From Tieghemiomyces parasiticus (taxonomy: Eukaryota > Kickxellomycota > Dimargaritomycetes > Dimargaritales > Dimargaritaceae): a stretch of DNA of 27,020 nt. Both the position numbers and the translations under genes were made by a program. A model generated the notes under the pieces. The model made no database searches. It saw only the letters and a list, made by a program, of their open reading frames with translations, and was not told the origin of the DNA. This document shows, in pieces, positions 9,962-20,711 of the stretch. Where the stretch lies: contig JANBPT010000655.1 of NCBI GenBank assembly GCA_027575765.1, forward strand, positions 1 to 27,020, written 5' to 3'. The stretch's first letter is position 1; every line of letters starts with the position of its first letter.

Positions 9962-11602
9962 ATGCGCTCCGTTGGCCTTCTCGGCTTCTACATGACCGCA
10001 TTGACGCTGTGGGCTCCTCCCCAGCTTGCGTCAGCGGCTACCCTTGAGGCAATTCCCAATGAGCTCTGGTCCGGTTTTCTCAAGTACTGCAGCATCTTGG
10101 AAGTAATAGCGCTCTATAACACCAACACCAGAGCGCGTGCTGTAATTGACTGTTTACCAGGGTGCCGGTATATCAAGGTAAACAAAAAATAATAATCATT
10201 TACGGTCTCCCCCCATCCTCTTTGTAAACTCGAACGGCACATTAATAATGGTGCGGTCCTTGCCCGGTGGACTTTTATCCCTAACCCCACCCAATTTACA
10301 ATTTCTACCCACCTGGCGCCTGTTTTTGCATTATTATAGCCCATGGAGGATTACCGTCGTCTAATCGACTTTCGGGTTGCTAGAGGTATCGCCGAACACG
10401 GCTCAAAGGCGCCGGTTTCCGATTTGAAGCTACAGGATACCTATTTCCCCTTCTTGCGTACGCTGTTCTATCGCGAATATCTCGTCGGCCAACTCATCCA
10501 ACTGGATCTTACGCCTCTGGGCGACCAGCTGGACGCTTCGATCGGTAGGGACCTAGCGTACCCGGCAGCCAGCCCACCTACCGACCCGAGGATCGAGCTG
10601 GTCCATGATGGCATGGCTAGAAGTGTTTACCTGGAGGCGCTCAGCCTAAACGACCCGGTGAACGCAGACACTCTAGCGATAAAGTTGGCCGATTTCCGTC
10701 CAATGCTTCATACCATCAATCAGGCGGCGCAGCTTCACCCACTCAATGCTTTGACATTCGCCACATCAACCCCACTAAATGGTCAGGGACCTAACCACCC
10801 GGTAGGGTTCGACCCTTTCCAAACGGCGATCAACATGGGCCACGCGCCGTACCTAACACTACTCACCAGACTCATGTCCCTCGACTGGTTCAAGTTCCAG
10901 TGCTGGAGCGAGCTCTTTGGTACGCTGCCACGTGGGCATGTTGAAATTGCTCAGCTGCTCCACCGGGCGGTTGTCAACCTGCACGGCAGGTTTGATGAGT
11001 CACCCTCCGCCGATTGGGAACCTGTGCTACCCCTGGCCCCCAGTCCAGTCGCTATTCCTTTGGTCGGCGGCAATAACCAACATCCAATGTACGATCTGCG
11101 GGCGGCTGCCCTAGCCGATAGCCGACGGAAACGAGCCAGGGATAATCCCGGCACCCCGTGGAGCCCCTACACGGCACTGGGGGAGTTGTGTAGCCACGTT
11201 TCGTTTCACTTGGCCATGACGGTGGTGACTGGGTTAGCCGCTCTGGGCCACGCCGCCGCCTTGCGGGAATATCTACGCGGGCTTGAACTGGTGCCCGAGG
11301 GTGACGGTTCTCTCGCAAACAGTCGCCATTTGAAGCGCGCCATTGTCTCCGCCGCCTTCGTTGCTAAACAGGATGCGGTTGCTCAGGAGTATATGACGCA
11401 GCTATCTGCCTCAGAGGCCATGTCCATTATTAGAGGCCTAACTGGCGACCGCCAAGTGGATGCCAGGCACCAGTTCGACGCGCTATGGGGCCAGTCGGCT
11501 CCAGCAAACGCTGGCGAAATCGAGCTTACCAAGACCAACCTTATTATCCAATCTGAAAGTGGGGAAATATCCCACTTGGTCTATGGCGAGATCGCTGGGT
11601 AG
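9962..11602 (+). CDS. Secreted F-box-like protein A, 2 exons, lineage-specific family
   Basis: Function unknown. Exon 1 is 9962-10177 and exon 2 is 10340-11602; the single intron (162 nt, GTAAAC...TAG) is phase 0, giving 492 aa. Residues 1-25 form a signal peptide: short basic start, hydrophobic core, likely cleavage after Ala-Ser-Ala (23-25). Immediately after it, residues 28-65 read as an F-box-like motif with the LEAIPNELW core followed by two helices. Exon 2 contains a block shared with the second family member in this window: FLR (110-112), FY (115-116) and LTPLG (129-133). Further shared helical sequence includes an LLTRL motif and an ankyrin-helix-like GLAALGHAAALREYL (370-384). No transmembrane segment follows the signal peptide. 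An F-box normally binds Skp1 in the cytosol, so the signal peptide is unexpected. Alternatives are a secreted effector, a vacuolar or ER protein, or a helical fold that only resembles an F-box. The gene structure is firm; the F-box label is moderate. Confidence 0.8.
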
Positions 11603-12050
11603 ATTTCGTAGGCCCCATGGGGACGAAGTCCACACCGTTTGCCAATTTTGTCTGGCGCTATTAAACGAGCTTAACTGTGGCCCATACTTCGATCTAATAT
11701 TGGGCAGTGTCATGGTGGTTTACGTTACCAAGGTAGGAATAGCGGCTCAGCTGGACAAGAATGGTGACCAACCGGCCATTACCATCCTACGGTTTCGTGT
11801 AAGTCGACCTCTTCGTCCACGGCTTACCATGAGTAGGGCCTAACATCGGCAACCGCGGTTAAAGTTATCAAGTTTATTGAATGGCACTCTCCTCAGGACG
11901 CCCAAGGGAGAGGGGACTCCATTAGGTTGATGCTGACTGTCAGACGAACCTGTCGATTAATGGACTCCCGAGTTACATCACCACGAAGCAAGAGGCCCAG
12001 GCAATAGTAACACCTGAGAATAAAGTCGACGCTGCGATGGCCAACGCCGT
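11603..12050. other. Convergent 3' spacer between F-box-like gene A and alpha-tubulin
   Basis: These 448 bases hold both 3' UTRs. AATAAA on the - strand (11873-11878) lies 173 nt past the tubulin stop. AATAAA on the + strand (12019-12024) could serve gene A, but would make the two transcripts overlap tail to tail. Open frames here are shadows. Confidence 0.55.
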
Positions 12051-13397
12051 TTAGTACTCGGGCTCGACCTCCTCGTCGTCAAGGGCGGAGTCGGTACCAA
12101 CCTCCTCGTAATCCTTCTCGAGGGCGGCGAGGTCTTCACGAGCCTCAGAGAACTCACCCTCCTCCATACCCTCACCAACGTACCAGTGCACAAAGGCGCG
12201 CTTGGCGTACATGAGATCGAACTTGTGATCCAGGCGGGCCCAGGCCTCGGCAATGGCGGTGGTGTTGGACAGCAGGCACACGGCGCGATCCACCTTGGCC
12301 AGGTCGCCGCCGGGGACGACGGTGGGGGGCTGGTCGTTGATACCAATCTTGAAGCCGGTGGGGCACCAGTCGACGAACTGGACAGTGCGGCGGGTCTTGA
12401 TCTGGGCCACAGTGGCGGTGACCTCCTTGGGGACCACGTCACCGCGGTACAGCAGACAGCAGGCCATGTACTTGCCGTGGCGCGGGTCACACTTGACCAT
12501 CTGGTTATTGGGCTCGAAGCACGAGCTGGTGATCTCACTCACGGACAGCTGCTCGTGGTGGGCCTTCTCGGCGGAGATGATGGGGGCGTAGGTCACCAGG
12601 GGGAAGTGGATACGCGGGTAGGGCACCAGGTTGGTCTGGAACTCGGTCAGGTCCACGTTGAGGGAACCCTTGAAGCGCAGCGAGGCAGTGATGGATGACA
12701 CAATCTGGGCGATCAGACGGTTCAGGTTGGAGTAGCTGGGGCGGCTAATGTCCAGGTTGCGGCGGCAGATGTCGTAGATGGCCTCGTTGTCGACCATGAA
12801 CGAGCAGTCGGAGTGCTCCAGGGTGGTGTGGGTGGTCAGGATGGAGTTGTAGGGCTCAACCACGGAGGTGGACACCTGGGGGGCCGGGTACACGGAGAAC
12901 TCGAGCTTGGACTTCTTGCCGTAGTCGACGGACAGGCGCTCCAGGAGCAGGGCACCGAAACCGGAACCGGTACCACCGCCGAAGGAGTGGAAGACGAGGA
13001 AGCCCTGCAGGCCCTGGCAGTTGTCGGCCAGCTTGCGGATGCGGTCCAGGACGGAGTCGACAATCTCCTTACCGACGGTGTAGTGACCACGGGCGTAGTT
13101 GTTGGCGGCGTCCTCCTTGCCAGTGATGAGCTGCTCGGGATGGAACAGCTGGCGGTAGGTACCGGTGCGGACCTCATCGACCACCGAAGGCTCCAGGTCG
13201 ACAAACACGGTGCGGGGCACGTGCTTGCCGTTGCTGGTCTCCGAGAAGAAGGTGGTGTAGTCGTCGCCCTGTCGGATGGCGTCCTCGGCAACACGGCCGT
13301 CGGGCTGGATACCGTGCTCAAGGCAGTACAGCTCCCAGCAGGCGTTACCGATCTGGACACCGGCCTGACCAACGTGGACCGAGATGCACTCACGCAT
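12051..13397 (-). CDS. Alpha-tubulin
   Basis: Alpha-tubulin pairs with beta-tubulin in the microtubule heterodimer. The gene is intronless and encodes 448 aa, close to the usual 450. It opens with [13 protein letters not shown] and carries the GTP-binding GGGTGSG loop (about 140-146), the catalytic Glu in [10 protein letters not shown] (about 252, equivalent to Glu254) that drives GTP hydrolysis on the incoming beta subunit, and an acidic tail ending in Glu-Tyr. The 35-44 loop is two residues shorter than in animals and has Ala at position 40, so the acetylated Lys40 is absent. Codon use is strongly biased to C/G third positions, unlike the mixed usage of the F-box-like genes, as expected for a very highly expressed gene. 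An upstream TATA box and pyrimidine tract support the start. The fungal gene symbol cannot be assigned from sequence. Confidence 0.98.
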   Translation of the reverse strand: MRECISVHVGQAGVQIGNACWELYCLEHGIQPDGRVAEDAIRQGDDYTTFFSETSNGKHVPRTVFVDLEPSVVDEVRTGTYRQLFHPEQLITGKEDAANNYARGHYTVGKEIVDSVLDRIRKLADNCQGLQGFLVFHSFGGGTGSGFGALLLERLSVDYGKKSKLEFSVYPAPQVSTSVVEPYNSILTTHTTLEHSDCSFMVDNEAIYDICRRNLDISRPSYSNLNRLIAQIVSSITASLRFKGSLNVDLTEFQTNLVPYPRIHFPLVTYAPIISAEKAHHEQLSVSEITSSCFEPNNQMVKCDPRHGKYMACCLLYRGDVVPKEVTATVAQIKTRRTVQFVDWCPTGFKIGINDQPPTVVPGGDLAKVDRAVCLLSNTTAIAEAWARLDHKFDLMYAKRAFVHWYVGEGMEEGEFSEAREDLAALEKDYEEVGTDSALDDEEVEPEY

Positions 13398-15378
13398 GTT
13401 GACAGATGAAGGGGGAGATGGAGGTGTTGGGGTGGATGAGGGGATTTGGCGTTCAAATTATGGAGAACGACCAAAGGGAGGCTGGAAAAGATAGCGTTGC
13501 AAGCGTAAAAGCGAGACGGGAAGAGAGCGGAAAGGAGGTATGAGGGGGTCGGGGCATGAGCGGCGGCCTTGTAAACGAATATATAGCCTGGTCTCAGGGT
13601 TTGGAGGGAAAGGTGGGGGCTGCTGGGCATAAACAAAGGCTGGGCGAAGGGTGGGGCGGGAAAGTGGGCGGCCGGACTGGGAGGGAGGGAGGGAGAAACG
13701 GGAGGGTGGGGGAGTTTCCCCGATGCGGAGAGTGGCCCACCTCCGTGCTGACTCTGCTGGCGGCCTTCGAAATCTTACCCTGTGGGGCGAGAGGCGGCCA
13801 CTCACGCCCCTTCCCGCTCGCCCTGGCAGGCTGCAGGCCATTGGATCCATCACACGGCCCGGCCTGCGTGACCAAAACAAAGCCGGCCGGCGGAGCCCCC
13901 CAACCCCCGCCCTCTCGGCCAGGGGCAGCGGTAGGGAGGGGGCAATCCAACAGCCTCCAAGCCCCCATGGTGGAAATAAAAATTTTGTTGGCGGTACCTG
14001 TTGAGTCAGGTGACCTCCGGGCGCAGCCGGGCATTGAGCATTTACAGGCATACATTAGGTGGTCTACCCAACGGTCCAGAGTGGATCTGGGTATGTTAGC
14101 AGGCCGCTGTGGTGGCCAATGGACGCTTGTTCTCTAATGAAGAGTGCTGGGAGACCGCCCTGATTCCCCCGCCCAGGATAGTGCGGCACAACCGAGCTCT
14201 CCCCCTGCAGGGATGAGTAGGCGTACTTCACAATCGCCGGCCCTGGCATTGCGGAGTGGCTCTCCACGACCAGGGCTACCATCCAGGCCGGGTGCCATGC
14301 ACCGTTCCCGGTCCCCATTGTCTGTCGGCTGCATGCTGAGGAGGCTGGCAGGGAGGCTGTGTGCGAGAGTCCGCGTCGACCCCCCTTTAATACCCCACAG
14401 CGCGTCCCTGTTTCTGCCCGACCAAACTCCCTCCCGGCCTCGTGCCTCCAGCCAGATTAGCCTTCAACGGGGCTGCATTATCCCGTTACGGTATTTCGTG
14501 CTACCGAGGGATAGGGGCGGATGTGTGTGGGTCCCGGTTGCCATGCGGAGATGAGTTGCCTGACGGCCACCTGCAGCGTGATTGACGAAACGCGAGAAGG
14601 GGAGCTGGCGTCTAACAAGCGGGCTGTGACGGGCAGCTTCGGTTGGCAGAGCCGACTGGGATAATCGGCACAAGAGCCGCACTAGTCTCTGGCGGTGGTG
14701 TACCAACCGTCTACCGGTGTACGAGATGGAGAGACGACACGGCCAAACGCTACGCGGGTGAAGGTAGCACACACGCACACAGCGTGGCTAGGGCTGGCGA
14801 GTAGTGACTACTTTTTCTTCAAACTGGCCGGTCATCCTAACTATGGCAATGGGAACCAGCCGTAGGCCGTGCAGCGCTGGTGAGAACGTAACGTGCCTGT
14901 CTGGGACAGGTACGAATTATGGGACTGGTTATTTTTCACCTGGGGGGGTCGCTGCTTCCCAGGAACCGCCACTCTCTGGTCGGCTGGCCTGTAAGCAAGG
15001 GAAGGAGGGCTGAGAGCTGGTGGCTAGGCCTGCCTCTCCGTGCGTCATCTCCCGATACCTTGGTTGGGTCAGGGAGCCCGCCAACGTAACCCCGCCCACG
15101 CCTCCCGGCGAGTCACCCTGCCTGTCGTCCTCCCCTCACCCCGGGCTGACCTTCCTTTGTATGCCTCTCCCCAGGCGCAGCATTTTCCAACCCCACCTTA
15201 TCAACGGGGCTTTTACCATACTTGGTCTGCACCATACTTGCTACGCCATCGTCCGCCCCAGGCCCATTTACCTCGCTTAGCTACCTTACCTTTTGGCACC
15301 ACGCGGTTTCTTTTCGACGCCTCCTCCATGCCTTTGTCACCCACCCACACCTATTCTCTGCCGGTCGCTAGCCTCACC
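13398..15378. other. Divergent spacer between alpha-tubulin and histidine phosphatase genes
   Basis: About 2 kb, GC-rich near tubulin. It holds the tubulin promoter (TATA box and C/T tract at 13579-13720) and, at the right end (about 15100-15370), the C/T-rich leader of the phosphatase gene. Long overlapping frames at 13556-14137 (+) and 13458-14051 (-) are low-complexity by-products of GC-rich purine/pyrimidine sequence. No recognisable gene, repeat or RNA was found. Confidence 0.5.
13579..13586 (-). promoter_or_regulatory. Probable TATA box of alpha-tubulin gene
   Basis: On the - strand the sequence reads CTATATATTC, about 185 bases upstream of the tubulin ATG. Between it and the ATG the - strand is pyrimidine-rich; immediately upstream (13600-13720) is a long C/T block that includes repeated CTCC units. 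This arrangement is typical of highly expressed fungal genes. Confidence 0.55.
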
Positions 15379-16944
15379 ATGACCCTCTCCCCGGGCCTAC
15401 CTGTGCCCCACGCCACGCTCTACCTCTGTCGACACGGCGAGACTGCTCTGAATCGGGAGAATGTCCTGCAGGGTAGTGGCGTTGATGCCCCACTCAATGC
15501 CGTCGGCCGGGCCCAAGCGCGTCAATTGGGCGAACGGTTTCGGGAAGTTCACCTCGACTGGCTGGTTTCCAGCGAACTCCGGGTAGGTTTTTATTTCCCC
15601 TGGTGTGCCCTGAATGGTTTACGCCTAGGTCGACTTAGGTATACGAACCATACATGCCCCGCTGCCCAATATCGCTGGTGCCCATATATATATATACCAA
15701 TACCTCGTCCTGCCAGGCGATAGTGTCTATGTAGGCTTTGGCCAGGCGGGCTGGAAGATGGTTACTTGGTCAGGCGAAAGCTACGGCCACTTCCTTCGCT
15801 ATACAAGGTGGCATTCAGTGACGTCTGCGGGGACTAATAACGCGACCTTACCCCTTATACCCCGCATCACCATCTCTCCAGCGGGCGTGCGAAACAGCCC
15901 AGGCTATTCACGAACACCACCCGGGCCTCAAGTACACGGTAGGGACCAACAGAGGGCCACACATTTCACCCGTGCCCCACCTCCCTACTGGCTCTCGTCT
16001 CCTTCAGGTCGGTGCACTAACTGGGGCATTCCTCATCTTGATTTCATCCGCCCTTGCTCTTATTCCGCATGTTTTACTCTGCCTAGAAATATGCCGCCCT
16101 TGCTGAGCTTTGCTGGGGTATTTGGGAAGGCAAGAAGTGTCCGTGCCTTCAAGAACTATTCGGCAAGTGGAACCAGGGCGACTACCAAGGTAAGGCGGGG
16201 GTACTGCTCTAGAACCGTTCCTCGTTAGGGAATTGAAGTAGGAGACTGAGAGTGACGGATGAGTTTTGGACGATTTACTTATAATATTCCTACCGACACT
16301 ACTCCGCCTGGCTTCCTCCACTCGGTCGTCGTAGCCGCCCTCGAAGGGGGCGAATCGCCGGCCCATGCTGTCGAGCGGGTGGCCCCGGCGCTCGGGGATA
16401 TCCTCGCCAAGGCCACCGACCAGGCTCAGATCGCCGTTGTCAGTAAGTACACCATTATTTTCGAGTCTAGAACTATCACATGCGATGTATTATCCGCCAG
16501 CTGGGGGGCTGATGGCCTAGTGTTCAGCCGCGGTGCTGGAGGCTAACTGCCCCCCCACCTTACTTCGTACATTCTAATGAATAATAATGATATGTTTATC
16601 CTTCTTCTCTTCACGCAGTCCATGGTCGCCTTCTCCGGATCATCCTGGCTTACCTCATCGAGGGTAGCCTGGACTACATGGGCTCGTACCAGCATCGTAA
16701 CACCTGTGTCAATGTCATCCAGGTTTACAAGCGTAGCGCCCTGACAGAGGATGAAATCGATCGGCTGTGGCACGACAGGGTGTACCCTACCGGTGCGACG
16801 TGGGCCCCACGGCCCCACGCGCCCACGGCCGACCATCTTGCTGGACCTTTACGCGACTACTTATTTATCCCGTCCGCCCTGGATTGCCTGGCACACCTTG
16901 AGTCGGGACCAAACTCGACCGAGGTGACTGTGAACGTGACCTAA
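15379..16944 (+). CDS. Histidine phosphatase (phosphoglycerate-mutase-like), 5 exons
   Basis: Member of the histidine phosphatase superfamily, probably a broad-specificity phosphatase rather than glycolytic phosphoglycerate mutase. Exons: 15379-15582, 15882-15938, 16087-16189, 16335-16442 and 16619-16944; phases close, giving 265 aa. The N-terminal catalytic motif is LCRHGET with nucleophile His19 and Arg18. Then come the SSELRRACETAQAI region (conserved Arg), the fungal-type ELCWGIWEG (94-102, likely general acid Glu94), EGGES and the second catalytic histidine in VVIHGR (His159). The usual Ser before this His is replaced by Ile, an unusual variant made by the exon 4/5 junction (GTC A|TC CAT). 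The ATG at 15379 was chosen for its CACCATGA context; an in-frame ATG at 15328 would add 17 residues. Substrate is unknown. It lies in tandem with the peroxisomal carrier, 825 bases apart; no functional link is apparent. Confidence 0.88.
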
Positions 16945-17769
16945 CCGCTAGGCGTACTCCTCCAAGGGGCCGGTTAATGCGGGGAAGTAGCGCGTCTTAC
17001 ATCCTCTCAGGTGGCATTGAACGACGGTTTCGCCGCTGTAAGCAACCCTGCTGTGTCCCCAGTTAATCCTTGAACCGTAATCCCCGTGACTTGATCGGTG
17101 TCTACCCGATTTGTAGAATGAATAGATAAAGTTACTAGAGCGTAGCTTCCAGCGACCAACAATGCCAACCGTTAGTGCTTCGTTCTGTGCCCAGGGCCAC
17201 CTACCCGACGTAGACAGGATTAATTAGGAAGCAGTAAAGTAGGGGCCGCGGATGTGCATCTCGTAGGGCGTGGGAAGCCGCACAGCCAGGTTGTGACGCG
17301 ACTCGGAACTCGAACCCCGCCGGCGGAGCAGCCCTCTATTTTCAACTGCCAGTGCAGCTTCTCACATGCTTATGATCTGGCGCCAGGCTATAGGCCCTTT
17401 GGGAAGCCGCCTCATGACGAGGAAAAGGGTTGGGGACCGGTATATGTGAGACGAGCCCTGAGGAAGAATTGATCAGTGGTGTTTGACATCCCCTATAAAG
17501 GGGAACCGCAGGACTGGCAGTTTCACTGAGAAACCGACAACCTTTCCGCCCTGGCCAACTTTGTCTTGTCACTTTTGTTTAGGCCGTCACAAGTACAACT
17601 ACGTAGCCCGTACAGCCCTTACGTGCCTACCGTTTTTTTTTTAATTCAGTATTGTCCCCTCGTCCCCGACTCTACACATTTCATTTGCCACCTTCCTTCC
17701 GTCTCTCCTCCATTGCTCAACCCCACAGCCTTTTCGCATTTCTTTTCAGCGTCCACACCATCGTAAACC
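16945..17769. other. Intergenic spacer between histidine phosphatase and peroxisomal carrier
   Basis: These 825 bases separate two tandem genes. The right end (about 17630-17769) is strongly pyrimidine-rich with a T-run at 17632-17642, fitting a promoter and short leader for the carrier gene. A T-arm-like string near 17300-17325 does not fold as a tRNA. No gene seen. Confidence 0.5.
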
Positions 17770-19290
17770 ATGTCGGACAACGTCGCTCATGCCCTGGCCG
17801 GTAGGTGCTTGTAGACCTGGAAAGGCGGGCCCTGTGTCGGTAGAAGCCGCGTGTGCCCGCCTAATCGCTGACACACCCGCCTGTGACCAGAGAGAGAACG
17901 GAAAAGTCTTCTGTGCAACCCAAGCGAAACCTTCGGACTCCTCCGGTAGCCAACTATTCCTCCTCTACTAGGCCGCTATGGTATAAGATAGGTGGCATTA
18001 ACCTTTGCGGTTCCAAAACTCAACCCTACACCTCAACCTGGTAACGCATACCCCCCCCCCGTTCGTTCAGGTGCCGGTGGCGGTATCGTCTCAATGCTGC
18101 TGACCTACCCGCTCATTACCGTCAGCTCCCGCCTTCAGGTGGAACGTAAGAAGGAAACTAGCGCCCGGGGCCAGCAGTCGAGCGCGGCGGCCATTCGCGA
18201 CATTGTCGAGGCTGAGGGCGTCCGTGGCCTCTTCTCGTAAGTGAAACGCGCTGGTGGCTGATATACTGGCTCGTACCGCACCACTTAAAACTCCACTATC
18301 ACCCTTATCAGGATTGTAACCCAACGGCCTCACTGTCTCGGCTTGATTTCGTCCGTCCTTATTACCCGCTTTTACCCGGTTTTTAATCAGCGGGGTCGAA
18401 TCGGCCGTGTTCGGTAACGCAGTGACCAACGGCGTATATTACTTCTTTTTCGAGTCCATCAAGACCTACCTTCAGCACCGTTCCGCACGCAAGAGCATGT
18501 CGACCGCCGAGAGCATGCTGGCGGGTGCCATTGCCGGCGCCGCCGTGGTGCTCACCACCAACCCCATCTGGGTGGTTAATGTAAGCGTCTCGGGAGTACT
18601 GGTTCCTGTCGGAGGGTATCTTAATGTCCCCGAGAGTTTTCTAGGGGTTGGATAATAAGCCACCTATCAATCTTCCGAGAAATACTCACCGACCATCTTT
18701 TCTCCTACGCTGACCATCTAATCTTACCGGTGAAACAGATGCGACAAACCACCAAGAAAGAGTCGCTGGACGACGACGCCGATCCGGCCGCTGCCACTGC
18801 CGCGCGCACCAAAGATCTCGGGTTCCTACGCATGGTTCTCAAGATTGTCCGCGAGGACGGCATCCAAGCACTGTGGCAAGGCACGGGCCCGGCGCTCATC
18901 CTGGTAGCCAACCCGATCATCCAGTACACCGTCTTCGAGCGTCTGCGGGCACGTCTCCAACGCGGCGGCCGTAGTCTAGGAAACCTCGACTTTTTCCTGC
19001 TGGGCGCCCTGAGCAAGCTGGTGGCCACGTCGGTGACCTACCCTTACATTGTCGTCAAGTCCCGCATGCAGCTGCGCCAATCCCGCGACGAGAACCAGCG
19101 CTACCACTCGATCTTCGATGGCCTCCGCAAAATTGTACGTCAGGAGGGCATCGAAGGCCTCTACAAGGGGATCGAGTTTAAGCTCGTACAAAGCGTACTC
19201 ACCTCGGCGTTCCTTTTCATGGCGAAGGAACAGTTTTACCGCTATGCCGTCGTGTTGCTCGCTCTGCTGGGCCGCGGGGCTCGCCAGTAA
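17770..19290 (+). CDS. Peroxisomal carrier of the PMP47/SLC25A17 type, 4 exons
   Basis: Mitochondrial-carrier-family protein of the peroxisomal adenine-nucleotide/cofactor branch (Candida PMP47, animal PMP34). It probably imports ATP into peroxisomes for fatty-acid activation. Exons: 17770-17800 (31 nt), 18071-18236, 18391-18580 and 18739-19290; phases close, giving 312 aa. Three carrier repeats are visible. Repeat 1 has the degenerate signature YPLITVSSRLQ near residues 23-33, followed by SGVESAVFGNAVTN. Repeat 2 has NPIWVVNMR across the exon 3/4 junction and a variable Lys/Asp/Ala-rich matrix-side loop. Repeat 3 has YPYIVVKSRMQ followed by EGIEGLYKGIEFKLVQSVL. The SGVES block, NPIWVVN and YPYIVVKSRMQ are hallmarks of the PMP47 group. 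The tiny first exon encodes only the N-terminus, with the conserved Gly codon split over intron 1. Intron 1 carries a run of C at about 18051-18060. Substrate is inferred from family. Confidence 0.92.
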
Positions 19291-20463
19291 AAGTACCGAG
19301 GGATGAGGGGGGGGGAGTCAATTCGGGTGATGCGATACACGGCAGAGTACCATGACGCCTCCAATGAGTCCACCTCCGTGTCCACCTCTGTGTCTATGAG
19401 CGTATAGTCTACACGGTTGCATTCAGAAGAAGTAAGGAAGAGGAGGAGGGCGGTTGCACGGTAGCATATTTGCTCACCTGGCGAGTGTGCCGGATTATTA
19501 AGGCGTGTTCGAACAATCTACGACTAGCTTCGTCAAGTAAATATTTTAATAGAGAAAGTATGGCAGCCAGGAGTTTGTTGGTTTATTTTGAGGTAAGTAT
19601 AACCAAGGTATCAAAGTTTACTCAGAACATAGTCGTAGCTAGAGGGTGGGATAATGTACATTGCTAGGATCGGCTGGCATTTTTTATATGGCGAGCGAAC
19701 TGAATCGTTCTTGGATCCCTGCCAGTTCATTAGCTAGCTAAGAGGTAGAGCGGCGGTTGATAGGTATAATGGTAATGAAATGGTTATTATGGGCCATTTG
19801 AATGAAGAGGCAAAGAAAGGGATTAGGCCGAAAGGAGAGGTTGGATAGGAGAAACAACATGTCGAGGTAGTTGGATAATTATCCAGGGGTAAACATACTT
19901 AAACGATCGATATAGCAAGGAGGATAGATAACCTTAAACAACCATCAGGATTAAATAATTGTCTGTCGAAAGTTGATGGTATTATAGGATGTCGTAGTGT
20001 TAAAGTACCCTAGAGGAAACTTCAGGAAAAGAGATACGAATTTAATGAAAACAAAGTGACTACAAAAACGTTATGAAATGGATCGAGTATTGTGGGGTAA
20101 GCTATCGTTTATTGAGTAGCGACCCAGAGGGTCTTTTATACGGAATGACGTCCAGCATCATTCACCGCGGCTACAGGTTGGGTAAAGCGAACCCAAGGAC
20201 GATAGGGCAAGGCGGGGCCGGCGCCAGAGCGAATAGGAAGGCAGGTGCGCGACTGCCGGATCAGAAGACGAAGGAAGGCAGAGGTGAAGCCCTAAAAGGA
20301 TAGAGGCGAGAGTACTCGCCCAAGTAGAAGATGCCATCCAATTAATCAGGAAGGATGGCGTTGCTAGGAAGGGTTAGAGAATATATGAATATACTAGGGA
20401 AAAGCGAAAGGCAAAACAAAAAGACCACTACTGATCGGATCAGTGGTTTAAGGCACGACATAG

Positions 20464-20481
20464 GAAATATATATATATAAA
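20464..20481. repeat. (AT)n microsatellite
   Basis: A pure alternating AT run of about 14 bases in the spacer. Similar short AT runs occur at about 15684-15697 (intron 1 of the phosphatase gene) and 25554-25568 (intron 3 of the RING-CH gene). All three are outside exons. Confidence 0.7.
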
Positions 20482-20617
20482 GTAGGCCATCCTCAGTTCG
20501 CGGTTACAAATTTAGATTGACTACCCGGTTAAGGCATCGATTACCTCTCTAGCCCAACCTGTCGGCATTTCCTCTCAACGTCATGGGTACGAGGCTCTTT
20601 GGCCGGTAATTTATCTA

Positions 20618-20623
20618 TTTATT
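20618..20623 (-). promoter_or_regulatory. Poly(A) signal of F-box-like gene B
   Basis: AATAAA on the - strand, 89 nt beyond the stop codon of gene B at 20712. Position fits a polyadenylation signal. Confidence 0.5.
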
Positions 20624-20711
20624 ACGACGGCGGCATGGTGTAATAGAGGGATATTACTGATGGTTGAAGCGACTTGATAGTGGCCGTGAGTGACAGAGGT
20701 CGACAAAGACT

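Larger units (their letters stand above)
19291..20711. other. AT-richer spacer between peroxisomal carrier and F-box-like gene B
   Basis: These 1.4 kb lie between two convergent genes, about three times the other convergent spacers here. Much of 19480-20070 is AT-rich; 19780-20460 is purine-rich on the + strand. Several short inverted repeats lie at 20305-20320, 20333-20359 and 20425-20447, followed by an (AT)n microsatellite. A - strand AATAAA (20618-20623) serves gene B. Short frames (65-76 codons) look spurious. No known RNA gene was recognised. Confidence 0.5.

Noticed and set aside
12186..13409. Long + strand frames opposite alpha-tubulin
   Set aside because: Shadows caused by the extreme C/G third-position bias of the tubulin gene; their translations are repetitive Val/Leu/Gly/Asp.
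13458..14137. Two long overlapping frames (193 and 197 codons) upstream of alpha-tubulin
   Set aside because: They lie antisense to each other in GC-rich, low-complexity promoter sequence. Translations are Pro/Gly/Arg/Ser-rich with no domain.
17290..17330. T-arm-like string CTCGAACCCCGCC suggesting a - strand tRNA
   Set aside because: The five bases after the loop do not pair with the 5' T-stem strand, and no anticodon or acceptor stem can be found.
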